DNA of 45,673 nucleotides from an uncultured Verrucomicrobia subdivision 3 bacterium (GTDB taxonomy: Bacteria; Verrucomicrobiota; Verrucomicrobiia; Limisphaerales; UBA11358), in contig CAIMLG010000017.1 of assembly GCA_903842235.1 (NCBI GenBank), forward strand, positions 1 to 45,673, given 5' to 3'. The notes beneath the pieces were generated by a model. The model had not been told where the DNA came from. It searched no databases and was given only the letters and a program-made list of their open reading frames with translations. This document shows positions 38,816 to 45,673 of this stretch, one piece after another. The stretch's first letter is position 1; each line of letters starts with the position of its first letter. Both the position numbers and the translations under genes were made by a program.

Positions 38816-40705
38816 TCACTTTCCCAAAACAAAATAGAGCAAAAGCGCCACGCCAAGCACGAATAGAAACGCGTAGGTCTGGAGGTTGCCGGTTTGCACG
38901 AGGCGCAGGGCGCGGCCCGTCAGGTCCGTGCCGCCGCGCAGGGTACCGAGGCAGACGACTTCCACAATCCAGCGGTCCATCCAATCGGCAACGACCGCGA
39001 TAGAATCATGCAGGCGAATGACGGTGGCTTCGTAGAGTTCATCGAAGTAAAACCGATTGGCCATCGCCCGTGAAAACCAGCCGAGTTTAGCCGGCAGCGG
39101 ATCGGTGGCGGCTTTCCGGTAAAGAACAAAGGCAGCGAACAAGCCCACAAGAACCGCGCCGAGGCCGCAAGCCATTGGCACGGGCGCATGGAATGGTTCG
39201 AGCATTTGCTCCATGACGGGCAGTTCGGCATGCGCGGCGGCGAACTGCGTGCCGTAGTTGTTCCAGATGCCGATAAAACCGCCAATCACAGCAAAAACCG
39301 CCAGCGCAATGAGCGGCAGCGTCATGACGGCGGGCGACTCGTGCGCGTGCTTGGACTTCTCGTTGCGGGGTTCGCCTAGGAACGCCACAAAGAACAGGCG
39401 GAACATGTAGAACGTGGTCAGCGCGGCGACCAGCACGGCGACGGCGAAGAGCGGATAACCAATGGCCGGATGTTCGCGGCCTTGTTCCAACGCCTGCGCG
39501 AAAATGGAATCTTTCGAGTAAAATCCGCTGAAAGGCGGCACACCACTCAAGGCCAGTGTGCCGATGATGAACGTCCAAAACGTGACGGGCATCTTCTTTT
39601 TCAGGCCGCCCATTTTCCAGATGTCCTGCTCTTCATGCAGGCCGTGAATGACGGAACCGGCTCCAAGGAACAGCAGCGCCTTGAAGAAGGCGTGCGTCGT
39701 CAGGTGGAACATCGCCGGCGTCGGACCGGCGAGCCCGACCGCCATGACCATGTAGCCCAGCTGCGAGAGCGTGGAGTAGGCGAGGATACGCTTGATATCG
39801 TTTTGCTGGACCGCAATGAGCGCGGCGAGCAACGCGGTGAACCCACCGATGTAGGCGATGACGTGGAGCGCATCGGCGTTAAGCAAAAACAAAACACGAC
39901 AGAGCATGTAAACGCCAGCCGCCACCATCGTGGCAGCGTGAATCAAGGCGGACACCGGCGTGGGGCCCTCCATTGCATCCGGCAACCAGACGTGCAGCGG
40001 AAACTGGGCGGACTTGCCCATCGCACCGCAGAAAACCAGCAGGCCAGCCAGCGTGGCGCTGGCCCCGAGCGTCAGCGTGCTGGCCGTGATGCCGGCTTGC
40101 AATACGCCAAAGTTCAGCGAGCCGAGCAAGCCCCAGACCATCAAAATGCCGGCCAGAAAACCGAAGTCGCCGAGGCGGTTGGTGATGAAAGCCTTTTTCG
40201 CCGCGTCGCCGGCGCTGGGTTTTTCAAGCCAGAAACCGATGAGCAGGTAGCTGGACACACCGACGAGCTCCCAGAAAATGAACATCATCAGAAAATTGTT
40301 CGCCAGCACGATGCCGAGCATGGAGAACGTGAACAGGCTTAGACAGGCGAAGAAGCGAGCCATGCTGCGGTCTTCGTGCATATAGCCGAAGGAATAAATG
40401 TGAATCGCGCCGCCGACGCCGGTGACAACGAGGAGCATCATCAGGCTCAACGCGTCAAGCTTGAGGCCGAAATCCACGCTCAGGGTGCCGATGGAAAGCC
40501 AGTTGATGCTCGTCTCGCTTTGTTCAACCGGAAGGTGAAAGCCGTTGGCGTTGATGAACAGCGCCGTCAGCACGAAACCAGCCGCTACTGCACCGATGGA
40601 AATGAGACTGCTGACGGTTTTGCAACGTAGAGTAAAAAGCGTTATCACCGCCGCTGACAGCAGCGGCAGAAACAAAATCAGCCAAGGAAAAAGTTCGTGT
40701 TTCAT
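38816..40705 (-). CDS. nuoL: NADH-quinone oxidoreductase subunit L
   Basis: MKHELFPWLILFLPLLSAAVI; FFWELVGVSSYLLIGFW; FPLHVWLPDAMEGPTPVSALIHAATMVAAGVYM. Confidence 0.97.
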   Translation of the reverse strand: MKHELFPWLILFLPLLSAAVITLFTLRCKTVSSLISIGAVAAGFVLTALFINANGFHLPVEQSETSINWLSIGTLSVDFGLKLDALSLMMLLVVTGVGGAIHIYSFGYMHEDRSMARFFACLSLFTFSMLGIVLANNFLMMFIFWELVGVSSYLLIGFWLEKPSAGDAAKKAFITNRLGDFGFLAGILMVWGLLGSLNFGVLQAGITASTLTLGASATLAGLLVFCGAMGKSAQFPLHVWLPDAMEGPTPVSALIHAATMVAAGVYMLCRVLFLLNADALHVIAYIGGFTALLAALIAVQQNDIKRILAYSTLSQLGYMVMAVGLAGPTPAMFHLTTHAFFKALLFLGAGSVIHGLHEEQDIWKMGGLKKKMPVTFWTFIIGTLALSGVPPFSGFYSKDSIFAQALEQGREHPAIGYPLFAVAVLVAALTTFYMFRLFFVAFLGEPRNEKSKHAHESPAVMTLPLIALAVFAVIGGFIGIWNNYGTQFAAAHAELPVMEQMLEPFHAPVPMACGLGAVLVGLFAAFVLYRKAATDPLPAKLGWFSRAMANRFYFDELYEATVIRLHDSIAVVADWMDRWIVEVVCLGTLRGGTDLTGRALRLVQTGNLQTYAFLFVLGVALLLYFVLGK

Positions 40706-40716
40706 CACAAGAGGCG

Positions 40717-40813
40717 GAAACATTCAACATTCAACATGGACCCCTCAACGCCCAAGGCGGACGAGCGCCGGACAAGGGATGTTCGGCGTTGAATAGTAAA
40801 TGTTGAATGTTTC
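40717..40813. repeat. Heptamer-type inverted repeat between nuoK and nuoL
   Basis: GAAACATTCAACATT... and ...AATGTTGAATGTTTC (15-bp perfect outer arms), plus inner TCAACGCC/GGCGTTGA. Confidence 0.85.
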
Positions 40814-40822
40814 TTCATTGCT

Positions 40823-41128
40823 TCAGAGTTTCATCGAGGTCAAATCTTCGACATGCGCGGATTGGCGTTTGCGGTAGAGCGCCACGATGAGCGCCAGGCC
40901 CACGGCCACTTCCGCCGCCGCCACGGTGATGATGAAAAACACCAGCACTTGGCCGTCGAGCTTATTGTTGAACCGCGAAAAGGAGACGAGCGCCAAGTTG
41001 GCGGCATTGAGCATCAGTTCCAGCGACATATACATCACGATCAAGTTGCGCCGCAAAATCACGCCGAGCAGCCCCAGCGCGAAGAGCAGGAAGCTGACGG
41101 TCAAATAATGTTCGAGTCCGACGTGCAT
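40823..41128 (-). CDS. nuoK: NADH-quinone oxidoreductase subunit K
   Basis: LLFALGLLGVILRRNLIVMYMSLELMLNAANLALVSFSR. Confidence 0.97.
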   Translation of the reverse strand: MHVGLEHYLTVSFLLFALGLLGVILRRNLIVMYMSLELMLNAANLALVSFSRFNNKLDGQVLVFFIITVAAAEVAVGLALIVALYRKRQSAHVEDLTSMKL

Positions 41129-41129
41129 G

Positions 41130-41669
41130 TTATTCCAGTTTCTTTTTGCTCAGTAAAATCACGCCCACCATGGCCACGAGCAGCAGCACCGAGACGATTT
41201 CAAACGGCAAAACGTATTGACTGAAGAGCAGACGACCCAGGTCGGGCGTGCTGCCTTCCAGTTGCGGCGCAGCGCCGGCTGGCTTGATGGCGGCGAGCGA
41301 TCTCATGAAAATCGCCAGAACCGTCCCCACCGAAACCAATCCCCCAAGCAGGCCAAACAGCTTGAGCTTGCGGCGTTCTTCTTCCTTCAAGTCGAGCAAC
41401 ATGATGACGAATAGGAACAGCACCATGACCGCCCCGGCGTAAACGAGAATCTGCACGGCGGCGAGGAAGAAGGCATGCAACAGCACAAACAGCCCGGCCA
41501 TCGACAGGATGGTCAGCACCAGAAACATCGCGCTGGTGACGGGACTGCGGCTGAACGGATTGGCGATGACGAGCACGCCGCACAACAGCGTCAGCGCCGC
41601 AAAGACGTAAAACAAGACGTCAGTCACCGCGCCGCCGTTGATCAAGTTGTTAATGACTTCCATTTCCAT
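41130..41669 (-). CDS. nuoJ: NADH-quinone oxidoreductase subunit J
   Basis: FFLAAVQILVYAGAVMVLFLFVIMLLDL. Confidence 0.96.
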   Translation of the reverse strand: MEMEVINNLINGGAVTDVLFYVFAALTLLCGVLVIANPFSRSPVTSAMFLVLTILSMAGLFVLLHAFFLAAVQILVYAGAVMVLFLFVIMLLDLKEEERRKLKLFGLLGGLVSVGTVLAIFMRSLAAIKPAGAAPQLEGSTPDLGRLLFSQYVLPFEIVSVLLLVAMVGVILLSKKKLE

Positions 41670-42239
41670 TTAAATTTTCACCGGGAAATTTTCCTGCGCC
41701 TTCGCTTCTTCCAGTTTGTGTTTCCACTTCTGGAGGCCGCCGGCTTCGCCGCCGAGCGACAGGAGTTTTTCCTTGTTGTAAATCAGCTCGGCGCGGCTCG
41801 TGCCGACGAGCGAATAATCTTTCTGAAGAAAAATGGCCTCTTCCGGGCAGACTTCCTGACAGAAGCCGCAATAAATGCAGCGAAGCATGTTGATCTCGAA
41901 CTCCAGCGGCATTTTCTCCGCATTCAAGCGGTCGGGCTTCAGGCCGCTCCCGCCCGGCGGCGTAATCTTGATGGCCTTCGGCGGGCAGACAAATTCGCAG
42001 AGCTGGCAGGAGACGCACTTGGTGTCGCCATCCTGATCCTTCACCAGATAAGGGGCCCCGCGATAGCCCGCCGGCACAGCCCACTTCTGCTCGGGATATT
42101 CCATCGTCACCGTCTTGCCTCGAAACAACGTGTTGAAAGCATGGCGGAACGTGACTTTAAAGCCGCCCAGAATGGCTGGCAGATAAAGCCGCTCCCAAAA
42201 CGTCAATGGTTTGCGATTAACAATCATGCAACGCCTCAA
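41670..42239 (-). CDS. nuoI: NADH-quinone oxidoreductase subunit I
   Basis: Two 4Fe-4S motifs CVSCQLCEFVCPPKAI and CIYCGFCQEVCPEEAI. Confidence 0.96.
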   Translation of the reverse strand: MRRCMIVNRKPLTFWERLYLPAILGGFKVTFRHAFNTLFRGKTVTMEYPEQKWAVPAGYRGAPYLVKDQDGDTKCVSCQLCEFVCPPKAIKITPPGGSGLKPDRLNAEKMPLEFEINMLRCIYCGFCQEVCPEEAIFLQKDYSLVGTSRAELIYNKEKLLSLGGEAGGLQKWKHKLEEAKAQENFPVKI

Positions 42240-42436
42240 TCCAACTTTTCCTTCGCGCCGACAAAGGCCGTTAACTGGGCGTAAGGAAGATCCACGATCA
42301 GTTTCTGGCCGTCACAAAAGGTTAAAATCGTCGCCACGCGGGTCGGCTGCATGGCGATCACATATTCGGTGTTGAAACAAAACTCGGAATTTTTTCCGGT
42401 GATGTCGTCCGTCAGCGTGGTTTTGATGAAGGCCAT
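42236..42436 (-). CDS. Small protein of unknown function encoded inside the nuo operon (FlbD-like appearance)
   Basis: 66-aa ORF between nuoH and nuoI; stop overlaps the nuoI start; FNTEYVIAMQPTRVATILTFCDGQKLIVDLPYAQLTAFV. Confidence 0.65.
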   Translation of the reverse strand: MAFIKTTLTDDITGKNSEFCFNTEYVIAMQPTRVATILTFCDGQKLIVDLPYAQLTAFVGAKEKLD

Positions 42437-42454
42437 ATTCGTTTTCAGGTTAAT

Positions 42455-43522
42455 TTATTTTCCAGACTGCAGCCACAGCACGATGGCCGTGATCAAAATG
42501 TTCGCCAGCGCCAGCGGCAGAAACCGCCGCCAGCCCAAATCCATCAACTGGTCATAACGGAACCGCGGAAACATCCAGCGCACCCAGATGAACACCACCA
42601 TGAAGAACAGCATTTTGGCGATGAAGACCAGAATGTGAACGAGGCCCATCCCCAGCGACGGTGCGGACTGGTCTAGCCCCCAGAACGGCAGCGTCCAGCC
42701 GCCGAAGAACAGCGTGACCATCATGCCCGCCGACGCGAGCATCGCGGCGTATTCGCCCATCGGGAACAGGGCAAACTTCATGGAGCTGTATTCCACGTTG
42801 TAGCCGCCGGCCAGTTCCTGCTCCGCTTCGGCAAAGTCGAACGGCGTGCGGTTGGTCTCCGCAAAGGCCGAGACCAGGAAGATGACGAAGGAAATCGGCG
42901 CGTAGCAAATCAGCCAATGGTGCGTCGTTTGCCATGCGATGATGCCGCTCAAATTCAAGTCCCCAGCGATGAGCAGCACCGGAATCACTGACATGCCCAT
43001 GGCAATCTCGTAGGAAATCATCTGGGCGCTGGCGCGGATGCCGCCGAGGAACGGATACTTGGAATTCGCCGCGTAGCCCGCCAGCACGATGCCGTAAACC
43101 CCCAGCGAGACGATGCCGAACGTGTAGAGGATGCCGACATTCAGGTCGGCGATGACCATTTGCTGTTGGCCCAGGACCGAGCCGAACGGAATGACCGCCA
43201 CCGTCATCAGCGCCGGGATGATCGCCACCGCTGGCGCGAGCCAGAAATAAATCTTCTTCACGCCGCCCGGAGTGAAGTCCTCCTTCAAGAACGATTTCAA
43301 ACCATCCGCCAGCGGTTGGAAAAAGCCCATGCGAGTCAGGAACGGGCCAAGAATCGGAAGGTATTTCACGAACGGCGGCGCCACGCGGTTCGGACCGGGC
43401 CGGTCCTGAATCCACGCGGCAATCTTGCGTTCGGCCATGACGGAATACGCCACCATGGTCAGCAGCGCGCCGAAAACGACGAGCACCTTGACCACGCTAA
43501 AGATGATGAAATTCCAGTCCAT
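42455..43522 (-). CDS. nuoH: NADH-quinone oxidoreductase subunit H
   Basis: MAERKIAAWIQDRPGPNRVAP; FAETNRTPFDFAEAEQELAGGYNVEYSSMKFALF. Confidence 0.97.
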   Translation of the reverse strand: MDWNFIIFSVVKVLVVFGALLTMVAYSVMAERKIAAWIQDRPGPNRVAPPFVKYLPILGPFLTRMGFFQPLADGLKSFLKEDFTPGGVKKIYFWLAPAVAIIPALMTVAVIPFGSVLGQQQMVIADLNVGILYTFGIVSLGVYGIVLAGYAANSKYPFLGGIRASAQMISYEIAMGMSVIPVLLIAGDLNLSGIIAWQTTHHWLICYAPISFVIFLVSAFAETNRTPFDFAEAEQELAGGYNVEYSSMKFALFPMGEYAAMLASAGMMVTLFFGGWTLPFWGLDQSAPSLGMGLVHILVFIAKMLFFMVVFIWVRWMFPRFRYDQLMDLGWRRFLPLALANILITAIVLWLQSGK

Positions 43523-43523
43523 T

Positions 43524-45269
43524 TTAGATTGGCACCGTCACGCCGGTGTCGCCGAGTCCGGCCCAAGTCAGGCCGCTCAAGGCGGGCACTTCGCCGGCCA
43601 TTTGGTTGAATAAGCCTTCCGGGGTTTCCGCCACATTCTGGCCCGCGACCGTGGCGACCAGCGTTCGCAAAAACTCCGTTTCCGGCCGGGCTTCGCCGGG
43701 CGCCTCCACGGCCTTCATGAATTTCTGCACGCGGCCCTTCCCGCTGATGAACGAGCCGCGCTTCTCGGCGTGGGCGGCGCCGGGCAAAACGAAATGCGCC
43801 AGCTTCGTTGTTTCATTCGGCAAAATGTCGCTGACGATGAGCGCGTCCAGCTTCGCGAGTAGTTCCGCCGTGAGGCCGTGTTCTTCCACAACTTCGCTGA
43901 GAGTTTCGCGCTCGCGCAATTGTTCGTTGCTGACCGCGCGTTTGACGATGTTCTCGCCAAAAACGATGAGCGTCTTGATTTTTCCACTGGCGATACCGTC
44001 GGCAATTTTCTCCAGATTGATACCCATCTCGGTGAAGGAGATGCCGGTGAGCCGCGCGCCGTTCGTGTTTGGATTTTTGTCCGCGTTGACGAGCAGCTTG
44101 TCGGCCTCGCCGACGCGCGGCATGGAATCCGTGATTGCGTTGAGTTTGGTTTTCAGCTTGGAAACCAGCCACAGCTCTTCGTTCGTTTGCCGCGCCGAAG
44201 CAATGATGGCCACGGAGCCGGCTGGTGCGTTCTTCAGTTTGTCGGAGATTTCGTTGAGGGCGGTCGTCCAGGTAGCTTTCTGACCGCGCACGAGAACGTC
44301 TTTCAACCGGTCGGCACGACCAATCCACTGGTAATTCAAACGGCCGGCGTCGCACATCCACGAGGCGTTGACGGCATCGTTGTCGCGCGGCGTGTAGCGG
44401 TAAATTTTTTCCTCGCGCGAACCAATGAAGATATTGCAACCCGTGGCACAACTGGTGCAAACACTGCGAACTTTCTTCAGAAACCAGACGCGCATCTTGA
44501 AACGGAAATCCTTCGACGTGAGCGCGCCGACCGGGCAGATATCCACCGTGTTCAGAGTGTAATTATTGTCGAACGGCATGCCTGGGAAGGTCGAAATCGT
44601 GTTGTAGCTGCCGCGATTGATGATGCCGAGCGCATCGTCCTTGGCAATGTCACGCGTGACCCGGACGCAGCGCGTGCAAAGAATGCAGCGTTCCGCATCG
44701 AGCAGGATGCGCGGCCCGAGATCCACGGCTTTGGGCTTGTGAACTTTCGCCTCGACGAAGCGGCTTTCGCTCTGGCCGTAGTCCACCGAATATTCCTGCA
44801 GCTTGCATTCACCGGCCTGGTCGCAAATCGGGCAGTCGAGCGGATGATTGATGAGCAGTGATTCGAGGACGCCTTCGCGCATCAGTTTCACGGCGGGCGT
44901 CTTCGTGTAAATTTCCAGGCCCGGCGAAATCGGCGTGGCGCAGGCAATCACGGGCCTCGGCGACTTGGCAATCTTGAACGAGCCGTCGGGATTAATCACC
45001 GGCTTGCGGTCGGGGCCGAGCGCGGGCGTGCCGAACTCGACGAGGCACATGCGACAGTTGCCGGAAATGGGCAGCTTGGGATGCCAGCAATAATGCGGCA
45101 CATCTACTTTGGCCAGCTCGCACGCCTGGATCATGGTCGTGGGCGTGAGCTTGCCCGACCAGTCGGCGATGAGGCGCGGCAATTCGATTTCACGACCGTC
45201 CACCTTTACCTTGATCTTTTCGATCGCGGGCACGGCGGGCTTCGTTTCAGTTGTGGCTGCTGCTGACAT
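43524..45269 (-). CDS. nuoG: NADH-quinone oxidoreductase subunit G
   Basis: HYCWHPKLPISGNCRMCLVE; HPLDCPICDQAGECKLQE; CILCTRCVRVTRDI; CTSCATGCN. Confidence 0.95.
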   Translation of the reverse strand: MSAAATTETKPAVPAIEKIKVKVDGREIELPRLIADWSGKLTPTTMIQACELAKVDVPHYCWHPKLPISGNCRMCLVEFGTPALGPDRKPVINPDGSFKIAKSPRPVIACATPISPGLEIYTKTPAVKLMREGVLESLLINHPLDCPICDQAGECKLQEYSVDYGQSESRFVEAKVHKPKAVDLGPRILLDAERCILCTRCVRVTRDIAKDDALGIINRGSYNTISTFPGMPFDNNYTLNTVDICPVGALTSKDFRFKMRVWFLKKVRSVCTSCATGCNIFIGSREEKIYRYTPRDNDAVNASWMCDAGRLNYQWIGRADRLKDVLVRGQKATWTTALNEISDKLKNAPAGSVAIIASARQTNEELWLVSKLKTKLNAITDSMPRVGEADKLLVNADKNPNTNGARLTGISFTEMGINLEKIADGIASGKIKTLIVFGENIVKRAVSNEQLRERETLSEVVEEHGLTAELLAKLDALIVSDILPNETTKLAHFVLPGAAHAEKRGSFISGKGRVQKFMKAVEAPGEARPETEFLRTLVATVAGQNVAETPEGLFNQMAGEVPALSGLTWAGLGDTGVTVPI

Positions 45270-45279
45270 TTCTTATTTA

Positions 45280-45352
45280 ACGCAAAGACGCAAAGGCGCA
45301 GGGACGCAAAGCAAAGCATTCTTTGCGACTTTGCATCTTTGCGTCTTTGCGT
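45280..45352. repeat. Octamer-type inverted repeat between nuoF and nuoG
   Basis: ACGCAAAGACGCAAAGGCGCAGGGACGCAAAG versus reverse complement ACGCAAAGACGCAAAGATGCAAAGTCGCAAA. Confidence 0.88.
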
Positions 45353-45367
45353 CGAAATATTTTCATT

Positions 45368-45673
45368 TCAGTGGTGCGCGGCTTCCAGTTGTTTTGTTTC
45401 CGGCGCGGCAACATTCTTGGCGTTGCGCGCTTCATCGGCGGCACCTTTGGCGACGAATTCGTCCTTGAACTTCGCGAGAAAACTTTGCACGGGCCACGAA
45501 CAGGCTTCGCCGAAAGCGCAGATCGTGCGGCCGCCGGGAATGTTGTCGGCGATTTTCACGAGATAATCCGCGTCCTGCGCGCGCCCTTCGCCATGCGTGA
45601 GGCGATGCAGCGTCTTGTTCATCCAGAGCGAACCTTCGCGGCAGGGCGTGCACTGGCCGCAGCTTTCGTGCGC
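45368..45673 (-). CDS. nuoF: NADH-quinone oxidoreductase subunit F (N-terminal part beyond window)
   Basis: In-frame AHESCGQCTPCREGSLWMNKTLHRL...GRTICAFGEACSWPVQSFLAKFKDEF. Confidence 0.95.
   Translation of the reverse strand, partial: AHESCGQCTPCREGSLWMNKTLHRLTHGEGRAQDADYLVKIADNIPGGRTICAFGEACSWPVQSFLAKFKDEFVAKGAADEARNAKNVAAPETKQLEAAHH

Noticed and set aside
45280-45352. Possible CRISPR array
   Set aside because: Units are 8 nt, contiguous and arranged as an inverted repeat; no 25-40 nt direct repeats with unique spacers and no cas genes.

Overview
The window is a 45.7 kb, GC-rich, densely coded bacterial chromosome segment. Gene content and order suggest a Verrucomicrobia/Pedosphaera-like lineage, but this is inference and no marker was searched. 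Most of it is housekeeping: tandem FtsX-type permeases; a ROK kinase; accC-accB-aroQ; an O-antigen-ligase-like gene; holB; a YVTN/phosphoesterase protein; tRNA-Asp; a U32 peptidase; lpxA; two GYF_2-like genes; a DUF2752-like gene; tRNA-Met; aag; rplU-rpmA-obg; rsmD; a dienelactone hydrolase; an ABC ATPase; DAHP synthase; ferredoxin; pyk; and nuoF(partial)-G-H-x-I-J-K-L-M-N. The most interesting accessory block is about 25.1-33.8 kb. It encodes an HxxxDG acyltransferase-like protein, a FadL-type outer-membrane protein, a PhcB-like SAM methyltransferase, and three consecutive two-component proteins (membrane histidine kinase, receiver-kinase hybrid, receiver-GAF-PAS-kinase). The order resembles the Ralstonia phcBSR(Q) 3-hydroxy fatty-acid methyl ester quorum-sensing locus, with a possible dedicated lipid transporter and acyltransferase. 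Other points of interest: a 27-bp-arm palindromic element inserted in frame in the U32 peptidase gene; dispersed heptamer/octamer hairpin repeats splitting the nuo operon; an unbroken O-antigen-ligase/AroQ reading frame; a comM 3' remnant beside tRNA-Met; a small uncharacterised ORF inside the nuo operon; and a large insertion in the Obg domain. No rRNA, CRISPR array, transposase or integrase was seen.
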